64,000 nucleotides of DNA from Moritella sp. (GCF_013215705.1 NZ_JABSQR010000006.1:1-64000); one strand, 5' to 3'. Counted from the stretch's first letter, positions 53,253 through 63,107 are shown. Numbers and translations: made by a program. The notes: generated by a model not told the origin, from the sequence alone.

Positions 53253-55154
53253 ATGCTAGAAACAGGACATCATTATCGCGATCAAGTCTCCAAGATTATT
53301 AGTTGGGGTCATTGGTTTAGCTTAGCCAACATCTTACTGGCTATCTTACTTGCATCACGTTACCTTTTCATCGCCGAATGGCCTGAAACTATGCTTGGTC
53401 AAGTCTATTCTCTTATTAGCCTGCTTGGCCATTTCAGTTTTATTATTTTTATACTGTATTTGGTGGTGATCTTCCCGATCAGCTTCCTGATACCGTTCCC
53501 ACGCACATTACGTTTTCTAACGGTCATATTTGCCACCGTGGGACTATCTCTGTTAATTATTGATACCGAGATTTTTAAACTATATAATTTACACATTAAC
53601 CCCATTATCTTTGAGATACTGCTGGGCGAAAGTGAACAAACACTAAATTCTGATTGGCAATCCCTCTTTGTTTTCGTGCCTTTCTTATTTTTAGTTGAGT
53701 TACTTATTTCAAGCTTTTTATGGCATAGATTAAGACCGTTAAGCCGCTTTAAACTTGGCCCTATTATTGCCATCTTCTTTTTCTGCTGTTTCTTAACTGG
53801 ACACCTACTACATATGTGGGCTGATGCCGCAGTTTACCGACCTATTACGGCACAAAAAGCCAACTTCCCACTCGCTTACCCGATGACAGCAAGAACCTTC
53901 TTGGCTAAATACGGTTGGTTAGACAAAGAAGCGTTTAATAAACGTATCAGTGATACCAGAAAACAATCTGATTCACGTCTTGATTACCCTAAGAAGCCAC
54001 TGCTGATTAATAACGACAATCAAAAACTGAATGTGTTATTAATCAACATCAGCGCACTTAGAGCAGATATGCTTAATGACAGCGTGATGCCTGAAATGTC
54101 TAAATTGGCGCGTAAAGGCCTACAATTTAATAACCATTTTAGTACCAGCAATAATGATTTATTAGGTAACTTCGGGATCATGTATGGTCTCGCCCCCCAA
54201 TATTGGGATGATATAGAGACATCAGCCAAACCACCGTTCATGCTCGATTACTTCGTTCAGGCGGGCTATAACCTCGGTATCTTTAACACCGAAGTGTTAG
54301 CTAAACAAAAACAAACAACATTCATTAACTTGGAAGGCCCAAAAACAACCATAGTAGCGGGTACAAAAAAAGATAATGAAACAGTGCAGGAAACACGTCG
54401 CTGGATAAAACAACAAGATAAGTCGACCCCTTGGTTTGCCTACGTTAGTTTACAATCAGTGCAAAAAATGAAAACGCCAAATGGTTTCCCAGCGTTGTTC
54501 TACCCTAATATTCAAGACTTAAATAGCCAAGCAATTAACCGTCAAATCGCCCTGTTTAACAGTTATCGAAATAGTGTCAGTTATATTGATAAAGCCGTCG
54601 CTAAAATTGTTTATGAATTAGAACAATCGAAACAATATGATAATACGGTCATTATTTTCACCGCCAATCACGGTAATGAATTTAATGATTCAGAAGATCA
54701 GTCGTGGGGATATGGCAGTAATTATTCAACGTACCAAACTCAAGTACCCCTCTTTATTGTGTGGCCAGGTAAAACACCAAGCGTGATAGAACAGGATACT
54801 AATCATACCGATTTAGTCCCGACTATTTTGACTAACCTTGCCGCAGTCAAGAACCCGATCTCAGATTACAGCAATGGTATTGACCTTTTTTCTGGTCACT
54901 TTAAAACATGGCAACTGCTCGGCGATAAAAATAACTTTGTAATTCTGCAGAAAGACACAATCACATTATTTACTTACCAAAGTCTATTCAGCCGTCAAGG
55001 TAATCATGATGTTCGCAATCGTAATGATTACAAATCGATTCCGCTAACCGCTATGCATGAAACTCAATTTAAACAGATTTTTGCTGAGTTAAACTACTTT
55101 TACAAAGCCGTGCCCGCGCAAATACAAAATGAAGCGTTAAAAATCAAGCACTAG
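53253..55154 (+). CDS. yejM: YejM/PbgA (LapC) inner-membrane sulfatase-fold protein
   Basis: A 633-residue protein. Five or so N-terminal membrane spans (residues 20-195) are followed by a linker and a periplasmic sulfatase-like domain (about 255-600). The domain includes Val-Leu-Leu-Ile-Asn-Ile-Ser-Ala-Leu-Arg-Ala-Asp and Asn-His-Gly-Asn-Glu-Phe. In E. coli the protein senses LPS in the inner membrane and controls LpxC degradation through LapB. It is slightly longer than the E. coli form (586). The stop overlaps that of the convergent phosphatase gene in a CTAG. Confidence 0.9.
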   Translation: MLETGHHYRDQVSKIISWGHWFSLANILLAILLASRYLFIAEWPETMLGQVYSLISLLGHFSFIIFILYLVVIFPISFLIPFPRTLRFLTVIFATVGLSLLIIDTEIFKLYNLHINPIIFEILLGESEQTLNSDWQSLFVFVPFLFLVELLISSFLWHRLRPLSRFKLGPIIAIFFFCCFLTGHLLHMWADAAVYRPITAQKANFPLAYPMTARTFLAKYGWLDKEAFNKRISDTRKQSDSRLDYPKKPLLINNDNQKLNVLLINISALRADMLNDSVMPEMSKLARKGLQFNNHFSTSNNDLLGNFGIMYGLAPQYWDDIETSAKPPFMLDYFVQAGYNLGIFNTEVLAKQKQTTFINLEGPKTTIVAGTKKDNETVQETRRWIKQQDKSTPWFAYVSLQSVQKMKTPNGFPALFYPNIQDLNSQAINRQIALFNSYRNSVSYIDKAVAKIVYELEQSKQYDNTVIIFTANHGNEFNDSEDQSWGYGSNYSTYQTQVPLFIVWPGKTPSVIEQDTNHTDLVPTILTNLAAVKNPISDYSNGIDLFSGHFKTWQLLGDKNNFVILQKDTITLFTYQSLFSRQGNHDVRNRNDYKSIPLTAMHETQFKQIFAELNYFYKAVPAQIQNEALKIKH

Positions 55155-55828
55155 GCTATTACCATATAGATTTGTTGTGCGGACAGGATCGTTAATCGTC
55201 TTGTCCGCATTAACGTATCAATCCACAATTGGTTTAAATTCGTTGTGACTCTTGCGCAGTTTACATGTCCATGTATCACAAATGTGATCTCGTTAATATG
55301 AAAGACGTCCCCTTTTTTCACCTGCTGATATTGTTTTGTCGACCAAGCACAGTCTTTTAATAGCTCAATATTATCTGCGCGTGCATTTTGTAGCGCAGAC
55401 CAATGTAGCGGTGAACTGGCATGACAAACACCAATATGTCCAAACTTAGATTCAATCGTAAAAGCAAAGGGACAATACTGTTCAACCAAGGCTTTTAATC
55501 GAGATTGTTCTTGTGACGAGCACTGAAAAAACCATTCACCACCCGAATTTCGGTGAATACGAGCCAATTCACTGCCTTCATCCGCTAACAACATCTCTTC
55601 ATGGTTACCACGAACGGCGTAAAACCAAGGTTTATGCAATAATTCAAGGCAGGCAATAGAGTCGACACCACGATCGATAATATCACCAACAGAAAACAAC
55701 CGATCACATTCAAAATTAAACTGACACTGATCTAATGTTGTTAATAACAAATCATATTCACCATGGATATCACCCACAAAAAAATCCTGCCCGGTATGAT
55801 TAGCGGGTATATTTTTATGTATTTGCAT
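55151..55828 (-). CDS. PrpA/B-type serine/threonine protein phosphatase
   Basis: A 225-residue metallophosphatase of the PPP family. Gly-Asp-Ile-His-Gly-Glu-Tyr lies at 18-24, Gly-Asp-Ile-Ile-Asp-Arg-Gly near 47, Arg-Gly-Asn-His-Glu-Glu near 75, and His-Gly-His near 187. It resembles PrpA/PrpB of E. coli and the phage lambda phosphatase. It can dephosphorylate proteins or small phosphates. It is convergent with yejM and stands alone. Confidence 0.9.
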   Translation of the reverse strand: MQIHKNIPANHTGQDFFVGDIHGEYDLLLTTLDQCQFNFECDRLFSVGDIIDRGVDSIACLELLHKPWFYAVRGNHEEMLLADEGSELARIHRNSGGEWFFQCSSQEQSRLKALVEQYCPFAFTIESKFGHIGVCHASSPLHWSALQNARADNIELLKDCAWSTKQYQQVKKGDVFHINEITFVIHGHVNCARVTTNLNQLWIDTLMRTRRLTILSAQQIYMVIA

Positions 55829-56142
55829 TTCCTACCTCATTAGATATATCCAACAATATTTTATTTTTGAGATGACCCTCACATTAATACCCTGATTAGT
55901 TAGCGCTAACACGATTTAATAAAGGAAAGCGTCTCCAAATATCACAGCCAAGTAATTTTACTAGTATTATTTAACTACGTACCTACAGTATGGTACATAC
56001 CATGATAACTACATCTTGATAACATATTTCAGTCATTAGGCTTAATTAACCTAATTAGCACACCAAAGATATTCTAAAATAAATATAGTGCTTGAGGCAC
56101 AGTCTTGGTGTGAAACTAACGGACTAGCAGTAGGGGTAATAC
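55829..56142. other. Divergent intergenic region with a LacI-type palindrome
   Basis: 314 bp between the phosphatase and the GMC oxidoreductase. GTTAGCGCTAAC (55899-55910) is a perfect 12-bp palindrome with a central CG, the form of LacI-family operators, 71 bp upstream of the phosphatase start. No gene is seen. The GMC gene has a weak ribosome site (AGGGGTAA). Confidence 0.45.
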
Positions 56143-57930
56143 ATGTCGAGTACTAACTTTGATTTTGACCAGATAATTATCGGATCTGGTTTTGGTGGTT
56201 CCGCCAGCGCATTGCGTTTAACAGAAAAAGGATTTCGAGTATTAGTCTTAGAGCGTGGTAAGCGTATTAGAACCAAAGAGTTTTCACGCTCAAGTTGGAA
56301 CCTAAAACGTTTTATGTGGCTACCGCAATTAGGATTAACAGGCCCATTTACATTCACGGTTACCCGTAAAATAAGCCTCGTTCACGGTAGTGCTGTTGGC
56401 GGTGGTTCACTCGTTTACGGCAATACCCATCTTATTCCAGATGCAGCGATATTTGCACACCCCTCTTGGACAGGGATGCATGATGACTGGCACGCACGCC
56501 TATCTCCTTATTACGCACTAGCACAACGCATGATTGGCGTACAAAAAAACCGCTACTTTGGTCCTGCCGATCTTATCTTAAAAGACGTTGCAACCGATAT
56601 GGGACGTGAAGATACCTTTAAAACAGTATATAGCGGCCTGCTCTATCCAAAAGGTGAAGATAAAGTTTCACAAAATATCGATGTAGAACGCTTAGGTGAA
56701 GATCGTGGCGACCCGTATTTTAATGGTGATGGTCCACAACGTAATAGTTGCACTTATTGTGGTAACTGTATGTCAGGCTGCCGTCATAATGCTAAAAATA
56801 GTCTTGATAAAAACTACCTTTACTTTGCCGAACGTAATGGCGCAGAGATCCGCCCAGAATCAAATGTAACTAAGATTGAACCGATTGCTGATGACAACGG
56901 CATCAAAGATGGTAGCGCCGGTTATACCATCCACATTACTGAAGGTCTGGGACTGTTTAATAAGAAAAAGTACACCCTAACGACACGAGGAGTGGTTGTA
57001 TCGGGTGGTGTATTCGGCACGATGCCGTTATTGCTTAAAATGCGAGATGTAGACAAAACATTACCCAACTTAAGCCCGAACCTTGGTCAAAATGTACTGA
57101 CAAACTCAGAAACATTATTAACCGTTTCACATAATCGCTTAACCTTGCAAGAGCAAAAAGAAGAAGTTTGGAATGGTGCTGCTATTACTTCAATTTTTTC
57201 ACCTGATGATGAAACGAAAGTTGAAATAGTACGTTATGCCAAAGGCAGCGATGCGGCATTCACAGGGGGCATGTCTGTCCCTCTCACGTCAAAGCAATCA
57301 GGTATCCCACGCTCTGTTAGTATGCTGCTTAACATTGTCAAACAACCTATCAAAACCCTAAAAATGATAAACCCGGTTGGTAAAGCCAAAGACACCATCA
57401 TTTTATTAGTCATGCAAACTGCGCAAAACAATATCCACCTCGAGAGTAAACGAGCTTGGTACTCACCGTTCAAACCGACTTGGATACCGGTGCAACATAA
57501 AGGTGATGAAAAGCTCAGAAACTACTTCCCGATTGCGCATAAAGTGGCTGAACATTACATTAAATACTCTGGTGGTGATGCTGGTAATCTCGCCTTAGAG
57601 GTTATCGCTGGCACCCCTATCACAGCGCATATGATGGGCGGTGCAAGAATGGGCAAAGATCCTGAGACTGCCGTGATTGATGATACTGGTCAGACTTATG
57701 GTTATAAACACCTGCGTATACTTGACGGTTCAATTATTGCGGGTAATTTAGGGGTGAATCCATCGCTGACGATCCTAGCCTTAACTGAGCATGCGATGGC
57801 GCAGATCCCAGTATTTGATGCCGAGAGAGCGGCTAAGATTAAACCAATCCATTTTTCAGCCGCGCTCGATGGTAATCCCTCGGCACTGCAAACAGCTGGT
57901 GTACCAGACATTATAGCCAAAGCAGTTTAA
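56143..57930 (+). CDS. GMC-family FAD oxidoreductase with a cysteine cluster
   Basis: A 595-residue flavoenzyme. The FAD site Gly-Ser-Gly-Phe-Gly-Gly-Ser is at residues 14-20. The cluster Cys-Thr-Tyr-Cys-Gly-Asn-Cys-Met-Ser-Gly-Cys is near 202-212. The C-terminal catalytic segment has Thr-Ala-His-Met-Met-Gly-Gly-Ala-Arg-Met-Gly and Asn-Leu-Gly-Val-Asn-Pro-Ser-Leu-Thr-Ile. It is closest in shape to cholesterol oxidase ChoD-type and related GMC enzymes that oxidise sterol-like or long-chain alcohols. The four-Cys spacing (CxxCxxCxxxC) resembles an Fe-S ligand set. The substrate is unknown. No signal peptide. Confidence 0.8.
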   Translation: MSSTNFDFDQIIIGSGFGGSASALRLTEKGFRVLVLERGKRIRTKEFSRSSWNLKRFMWLPQLGLTGPFTFTVTRKISLVHGSAVGGGSLVYGNTHLIPDAAIFAHPSWTGMHDDWHARLSPYYALAQRMIGVQKNRYFGPADLILKDVATDMGREDTFKTVYSGLLYPKGEDKVSQNIDVERLGEDRGDPYFNGDGPQRNSCTYCGNCMSGCRHNAKNSLDKNYLYFAERNGAEIRPESNVTKIEPIADDNGIKDGSAGYTIHITEGLGLFNKKKYTLTTRGVVVSGGVFGTMPLLLKMRDVDKTLPNLSPNLGQNVLTNSETLLTVSHNRLTLQEQKEEVWNGAAITSIFSPDDETKVEIVRYAKGSDAAFTGGMSVPLTSKQSGIPRSVSMLLNIVKQPIKTLKMINPVGKAKDTIILLVMQTAQNNIHLESKRAWYSPFKPTWIPVQHKGDEKLRNYFPIAHKVAEHYIKYSGGDAGNLALEVIAGTPITAHMMGGARMGKDPETAVIDDTGQTYGYKHLRILDGSIIAGNLGVNPSLTILALTEHAMAQIPVFDAERAAKIKPIHFSAALDGNPSALQTAGVPDIIAKAV

Positions 57931-57959
57931 TTTTTATAAAATATTACTAACATGCCGTG

Positions 57960-58223
57960 TTAACAACAAATAGCTGAATTGATTAAAGCGAGTTTTTGTT
58001 TACGCGGTAGTTGTTTAATCGCGTACTCTCGTTTACTGGCCCGGCTTCGGTCGGGTTGAATTTCAGTGTAAGCAATACGTATCGGTTTCGCCCGACGGAA
58101 AAATTTTGCACCAGTGCCTTTACAATGTTGCTGATAACGCCTCTCCATGTCAGTCGTAATGCCACAATACAACCCCGCATCCGTTTCAATAAGATAAACA
58201 ATCCATAAACTCGCTTTCACCAC
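57960..58223 (-). CDS. GIY-YIG nuclease-domain protein (YhbQ/UPF0213-like)
   Basis: An 87-residue protein with Val-Tyr-Leu-Ile near residue 9 and the Leu-Tyr-Cys-Gly-Ile-Thr-Thr-Asp (GIY-YIG) strand near 18-25, Arg-Arg-Tyr-Gln-Gln-His and a later Arg and Glu/Lys (Ser-Lys-Arg-Glu-Tyr-Ala-Ile-Lys). It is the size of YhbQ, a small nuclease-fold protein acting on DNA. Convergent with the GMC gene. Confidence 0.85.
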   Translation of the reverse strand: MVKASLWIVYLIETDAGLYCGITTDMERRYQQHCKGTGAKFFRRAKPIRIAYTEIQPDRSRASKREYAIKQLPRKQKLALINSAICC

Positions 58224-58365
58224 AACTTAACCCTGAACTTATAATAACTAATATCATAACAGTTCATATTATGAATTTTTAGTGTAAATTAATTATACCC
58301 ATTCTATTACTTTACAATCTCAGATAGAATAATCATCCATATAACGATAAATATGTAAAAATAAT

Positions 58366-59805
58366 ATGCTACGAACTTACCTATATTGTATCACTCTCTG
58401 CTTCATCAGCATGAATACTCATGCCTCTGAAATAGCGCCTTTAGAAAAGCTGCTTCCACCAGGCACAAATGTCGCTTATATTATTGGTCAGCCTTTTACT
58501 GCGACTGAAAAAGTCAGTCACAATGCCGTCAGCCAGCATAATGCCGAGCTGTTATTAACACCAGCCTCAACACAAAAGCTACTAACAGCATTAACCGCAA
58601 AACTTTATCTTACCGACGAGTATATATTTAATACCAGTTTGCACGGCAGCATAAGCAAACAAAGTGTAAGTAAGATGGAATTCAACTTTACCGGCGATCC
58701 AACCTTTAGCAGAGACGATTTACGGAACATGCTTAAGCGCTTGAAAGCAAGTGGCATCACAAAGATTGACGGTGATATAACGCTCAATCAAAGTCGCTTT
58801 AATGGTTATAATTGGGGCAACGGTCAGGTTTGGAATGATCAAGCCGTCTGTTATGCCACCCAGGCATCCGCCTTGGTCATAAACAATAATTGTGTATTAG
58901 GCAATTTAAGACGCTCAGCCGATCTTAAAAAAGCCACAATCTATATTCCAGAATATGAACCGATCATTTTAACGAGCCAAGTCGATATCATTAGCAAAGA
59001 GCAGCAACAAGCGCAGTTTTGTGATTTAGAGGTCATACGTCACCCAAACAATAATTACACCTTATTTGGCTGTATTACGCCCTCTAAACGCAACCTACCC
59101 TTATCATTTGCTATATCCGATCCAGTAACTTATTTTACCGCATTACTTAATGCTGAATTAGCACAGGCCAACATTGAATTTACCGGTAACGTGGTTGAAA
59201 GTTTTCAAACGGTGAATACCGCTGTCATTGTTAACCACCAATCACCACCGCTGGCAGACATTATCACCAAGATGATGAAAGAATCAGATAATTTAATTGC
59301 AGACATATTATTTAAAACCATCGGGGCAGAATACTTTCAGCAACCGGGTAACTACCGCAATGGTGCTAAAGCCATGCGTGAAATTTTGGCTGGTGAAGGC
59401 TTATCATTAGCCTCAAATGTGATCGCGGATGGTTCCGGACTGTCACGTCATAATCTAGTGTCAGCACAAACGATGTTCAATATACTTGAATATATAATTA
59501 GTCATGATGATGAACTGCAATTATTAAATACCATGCCGATATCTGGTGTGGACGGTACATTACAATATCGTCGCGGTTTACTGACTAAAAAACTAACCGG
59601 GAAAGTCGTTGCGAAAACAGGTTCGTTAAAAGGTTTATCAAATTTAGTCGGTATTGTAAAAACAGAAAAAAACCACATGGTGCCTTTTGTTCTTATGGTC
59701 AGTGGTTATAACCCGAAACCACGCGATGCGGACAAACCTAAACAACCGTCACCATTAACACAATATTCAGCGGCATTTTTTAATACTATTGTTAGCCATT
59801 ACTAA
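58366..59805 (+). CDS. dacB: DacB (PBP4), D-alanyl-D-alanine carboxypeptidase/endopeptidase
   Basis: A 479-residue periplasmic enzyme. A signal peptide (1-21, ending Thr-His-Ala) is followed by catalytic Ser-Thr-Gln-Lys (SxxK, about 67), Ser-Asp-Asn (SxN, about 306) and Lys-Thr-Gly-Ser (about 419). The long insert between SxxK and SxN is typical of the S13 class. It trims or cleaves peptidoglycan cross-links. Confidence 0.95.
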   Translation: MLRTYLYCITLCFISMNTHASEIAPLEKLLPPGTNVAYIIGQPFTATEKVSHNAVSQHNAELLLTPASTQKLLTALTAKLYLTDEYIFNTSLHGSISKQSVSKMEFNFTGDPTFSRDDLRNMLKRLKASGITKIDGDITLNQSRFNGYNWGNGQVWNDQAVCYATQASALVINNNCVLGNLRRSADLKKATIYIPEYEPIILTSQVDIISKEQQQAQFCDLEVIRHPNNNYTLFGCITPSKRNLPLSFAISDPVTYFTALLNAELAQANIEFTGNVVESFQTVNTAVIVNHQSPPLADIITKMMKESDNLIADILFKTIGAEYFQQPGNYRNGAKAMREILAGEGLSLASNVIADGSGLSRHNLVSAQTMFNILEYIISHDDELQLLNTMPISGVDGTLQYRRGLLTKKLTGKVVAKTGSLKGLSNLVGIVKTEKNHMVPFVLMVSGYNPKPRDADKPKQPSPLTQYSAAFFNTIVSHY

Positions 59806-59897
59806 ATATTAGCTAACGACAAGATGCTATATCAGAGACGAGCTTGGATACCAACGCTTGGCTCCGGTATCATAATCAATTATAAAGAAACAGTTAC

Positions 59898-59950
59898 AAA
59901 AATGGCGAATGACTAAACTGAATATCCGTTTAGTCATTCGCCATTTTTCT
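59898..59950. terminator. Strong bidirectional terminator
   Basis: A 21-bp perfect stem (59898-59918 / 59928-59948) with a 9-nt loop and T/A tracts on both sides separates convergent dacB and gsk. Confidence 0.95.
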
Positions 59951-60015
59951 TTATCAAGCTATCTACCCATCATGCCATATAACCGATCAACAACACGGCT
60001 TTGACGCTAACGCGA

Positions 60016-61317
60016 TTAGCTAGACCAATAACCTTCATCTAGCGAATCTTCACGTTCAGGCAAGCCTTTTAATAACCGTGGCGAGTGCTGCGCCAATACT
60101 TCATAACTGACACGGTTTGCATATTTACATAACTGTGAAAGCGATGAATAAGCCAGACAGTTCGCCGTGTGCTTATCTGAATTAGGCACAATGTCTCGGT
60201 GATAAGAGTTAGCTAACATATCATGTAAGATTGCCGATAATGCACCATCACCCGCGCCATTGGTATTTTTGATCTCGACAGGACCGCCTAGGTACGGCGC
60301 AATATGTGAATACATTTTTAATGGTTCAGTGGTATCAACTAAGCGCATTGGACGGCTATATTCATAGCGGTTAAATTCAGCAATGGCACCAGGCAATAGT
60401 TGACCACTGGTTTCACGTTTATTTTTCTCATCTGTGTAGCCAGCCATATACAGACCTTCTGCACCTGCAGTACAAAGCACAAGATCACACCATTCCAGTG
60501 CCGCATCAGCCGCTAATAAAGGATCACTAAAGCCTGTTAACGCTTCACCTTCATCTTCGTTCATTGCAATAACGGTCACATATTCGTTAATGAAATTCTG
60601 CCACCACTTTTCATTACCTTCAATAATGAAACGCGTACCCAGTGTAAGGATGATTGGAATATTAAGGTATTTGGCTTGCTCAACCATATACATTGCAGCG
60701 TCTTTGATTGGATCGTCATCTGCACAACGTAATAAATAAGCAGAAATAAGTAAACCAGAGCTTTTTTGCAGTTGATCTACAGGCAAATGCTCTTTGGTTA
60801 ATTTATTCATTAAGCCAGCATTGATACCGAAACTACGATTTCCATCAGCAGAGATGAAGGTAAAGCAACGACCAATCGGGCCCTTAACAGGTTGCAAGTA
60901 ATTAAGATTTACCTTGCTGCTGGTATTACATAAATATTGGTACGCATAGCTACCAATTTTAATTTGGTCACACATAGTACCAAATAGCAGTGACTGTGAT
61001 TCAGACAAGATCGCGTAGTTATGTAAAGTATTCGCTACTGTACCACCAGCGAACTCGCTAACGATAAGATCGTGTTGCTTTAACTCGGTATAAATTTGCT
61101 CGGCAATTTCATCACTGATCATCAGTGACTCACCTTTTCGTAGACCAAAACGAGTTAAAAAAGCATCTTCGACATGTGCTTCAATATCAACGAGCGTCTG
61201 ATCAATACCACATAATACAGGTTGAGCTACATTTGCAATAGTTGCTGGTTTGACAAATGGATTACCTGCATTAACAGGAAAGTAATGCTTAGACTTACGT
61301 TGACCGGGAAATTTCAT
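60016..61317 (-). CDS. gsk: Gsk, inosine-guanosine kinase
   Basis: A 433-residue PfkB-family nucleoside kinase, the length of E. coli Gsk. The opening Met-Lys-Phe-Pro-Gly-Gln-Arg-Lys-Ser-Lys-His and the signature Asn-Thr-Asn-Gly-Ala-Gly-Asp-Gly-Ala, with the catalytic Asp near 366, are present. It phosphorylates guanosine and inosine in purine salvage. Stand-alone gene. Confidence 0.95.
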   Translation of the reverse strand: MKFPGQRKSKHYFPVNAGNPFVKPATIANVAQPVLCGIDQTLVDIEAHVEDAFLTRFGLRKGESLMISDEIAEQIYTELKQHDLIVSEFAGGTVANTLHNYAILSESQSLLFGTMCDQIKIGSYAYQYLCNTSSKVNLNYLQPVKGPIGRCFTFISADGNRSFGINAGLMNKLTKEHLPVDQLQKSSGLLISAYLLRCADDDPIKDAAMYMVEQAKYLNIPIILTLGTRFIIEGNEKWWQNFINEYVTVIAMNEDEGEALTGFSDPLLAADAALEWCDLVLCTAGAEGLYMAGYTDEKNKRETSGQLLPGAIAEFNRYEYSRPMRLVDTTEPLKMYSHIAPYLGGPVEIKNTNGAGDGALSAILHDMLANSYHRDIVPNSDKHTANCLAYSSLSQLCKYANRVSYEVLAQHSPRLLKGLPEREDSLDEGYWSS

Positions 61318-61461
61318 ATTTGAACCAGCATGAGAGAATAAAAGGGGGCTGATTTTACCAGTCTAATTCTGAAATACCAGCAAAACCAATTTAATGATCC
61401 AATTATTAACCACATTCTGGTCGATCACATAGATTTAATCGAAATAAATGGTAAAAGACGC

Positions 61462-61797
61462 TTAAGCTTGTCGGATCCTCACGACAAAATCACCACCCAT
61501 TTTATCCTGATCACTGCCACGAATGGTAAAACTGCTACTCGCAAGGTCAAAATGACATTCATGCCAGGCACACGTGAAGTTCATCATATAATCGGTTTGG
61601 GTTAGATCGTCATTAGGATCAAGACGAACAGTGCCTTCACAATAACCAGCCAGAACAAAACTGACAAGTGTCTCTACATGACACTTACGTAATGGACTAA
61701 CATATTCAACAAAGGCGAAAAACGAGGCGTTACCGAAGTCATTGGTTGGTAAATCATGTGCAAGTAAATACTTACGCATATCTTTATGCTTGATCAA
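61462..61797 (-). CDS. Hypothetical protein, TTG start
   Basis: A 111-residue soluble protein that I do not recognise. It has an aromatic, cysteine-containing core (Phe-Thr-Cys-Ala-Trp-His-Glu-Cys-His-Phe near 82-91) and ends with Gly-Gly-Asp-Phe-Val-Val-Arg-Ile-Arg. AAGGAAG lies 5 nt before the TTG at 61797, which I prefer; an ATG six codons later (61779) is the alternative. It lies between gsk and the desaturase. Confidence 0.55.
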   Translation of the reverse strand: MIKHKDMRKYLLAHDLPTNDFGNASFFAFVEYVSPLRKCHVETLVSFVLAGYCEGTVRLDPNDDLTQTDYMMNFTCAWHECHFDLASSSFTIRGSDQDKMGGDFVVRIRQA

Positions 61798-61885
61798 AAT
61801 ATCTTCCTTGATAAATATGCCATCCTTGGCAATCTGTCAGGCTGTATTAAGATTACAACCTAACTGTTATTACATATATCGTTAT

Positions 61886-63028
61886 CTAATGAGAAAAACT
61901 AAACTGCATGTTATTCCAAACTTCACGCTGTTCATAGAAGGCGTTTTTAAGTTGGATTAGTTGCAATTTAGTATCACGAATTTGTTGCTCAAATTGAATT
62001 TTATCAAATTTCACATTCAGTGATTTTTTCTTAGATTCAAATAGTACGATTTTTGCTTTATAAAAAGCGTTAAGTCTCTCACATAATACATCGTATTCTT
62101 GATTAAGACGTAAAATAACTTCGTCAGCATTAGGCAAATGTTGCACTTTATCGTGACGGCGTTTAAGTTCCATCTTCAATTTAGCCTGTTCGATACGCGC
62201 TTCTGGTACAGAACGTAAATCACTGGCTAAGTTGCACCACGCTAAAACATTGATTAACCATTTGGTTGGATCATATTGATACCATTTAATCCCATTACGA
62301 TAATCTGTTTCAAAAATATGGTGGTAATTATGATAGCCTTCACCATGAGTGAAGATAGCCAATAAGGCATTATCACGCGCTGTATTACGGTCAGTATAAG
62401 GCTGTGTGCCCCACATGTGTGCCCATGAATTGATGAAGAAAGTAAAATGATGGCTCAATACTAAACGCGCAACACCTAATAATAATATGCTAGCCCAAAC
62501 ATCACCATACAACAGCCCAACTAAAATAGGCACGCCAACATTCATCACCAGTGCAAGTACGTTATAATATTTATGCTGCCATACTGCGATAGCATCTTTT
62601 TGTAAGTCGCGCACATTCGTATAATCACTATACAACATTGCATGATACTCACGTAACATCCAACCAATATGAGAATACCAAAAGCCGTGACTTGCTGAGT
62701 ACGGGTCTTTCTCATCGTGATCAACATGTTTGTGGTGACGACGGTGATCAGAGCTCCAATGGATTGCACTGTTTTGTAATGCAAACGCACCACCTAATGC
62801 AAAAATCAATCGTACTGACCAATGCGCCTTGTAAGTACGATGAGACCAAAGCCGATGGTAGCCACCTGTAATAGACAAACCACACATGAAAATACCCATG
62901 ATCATAGCAACAACTTCGAATGTCTCAAAGCCATACGTATAACCATACCAAGGCACTGCAGTGATAGCGACAAGGAAGGTTGAAGCAAAAACGAATACGT
63001 TTAACCAAATTAACGGTGGTTTTTTCAT
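61886..63028 (-). CDS. Membrane fatty-acid (acyl-CoA delta-9 type) desaturase with C-terminal coiled coil
   Basis: A 380-residue integral membrane desaturase. Four spans are visible, with three His boxes: His-Arg-Leu-Trp-Ser-His (about 59), His-Arg-Arg-His-His (about 95) and His-Asn-Tyr-His-His (about 235). It should introduce a double bond into membrane acyl chains, useful in the cold. After about residue 290 there is a charged, coiled-coil-like tail not present in the minimal DesC enzyme. The start at 63028 gives the usual N-terminus; the longer frame has no ribosome site. A FabR/DesT-like operator overlaps the promoter. Confidence 0.9.
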   Translation of the reverse strand: MKKPPLIWLNVFVFASTFLVAITAVPWYGYTYGFETFEVVAMIMGIFMCGLSITGGYHRLWSHRTYKAHWSVRLIFALGGAFALQNSAIHWSSDHRRHHKHVDHDEKDPYSASHGFWYSHIGWMLREYHAMLYSDYTNVRDLQKDAIAVWQHKYYNVLALVMNVGVPILVGLLYGDVWASILLLGVARLVLSHHFTFFINSWAHMWGTQPYTDRNTARDNALLAIFTHGEGYHNYHHIFETDYRNGIKWYQYDPTKWLINVLAWCNLASDLRSVPEARIEQAKLKMELKRRHDKVQHLPNADEVILRLNQEYDVLCERLNAFYKAKIVLFESKKKSLNVKFDKIQFEQQIRDTKLQLIQLKNAFYEQREVWNNMQFSFSH

Positions 63029-63070
63029 AATACTATCTCTAAAGTCTGATGACGTAGTTTCATTAATAAC

Positions 63071-63107
63071 AGCGCACAAGTGTAAGCTGAGTTGTTAATT
63101 AAAGCAA
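63071..63107 (-). promoter_or_regulatory. Desaturase promoter with FabR/DesT-like operator
   Basis: On the minus strand TTGCTT (63107-63102), a 17-bp spacer and TACACT (63084-63079) form a promoter. AGCGCACAAGTGTAAGCT (63071-63088), an imperfect palindrome close to the FabR site AGCGTACA-N2-TGTxxGCT, covers the -10 box, which is the arrangement for repression. It lies 43 bp upstream of the start. Confidence 0.65.

Noticed and set aside
61886-63079. Longer start of the desaturase at 63079
   Set aside because: It would start inside the operator/promoter region and lacks a ribosome site; the ATG at 63028 gives the normal N-terminus.
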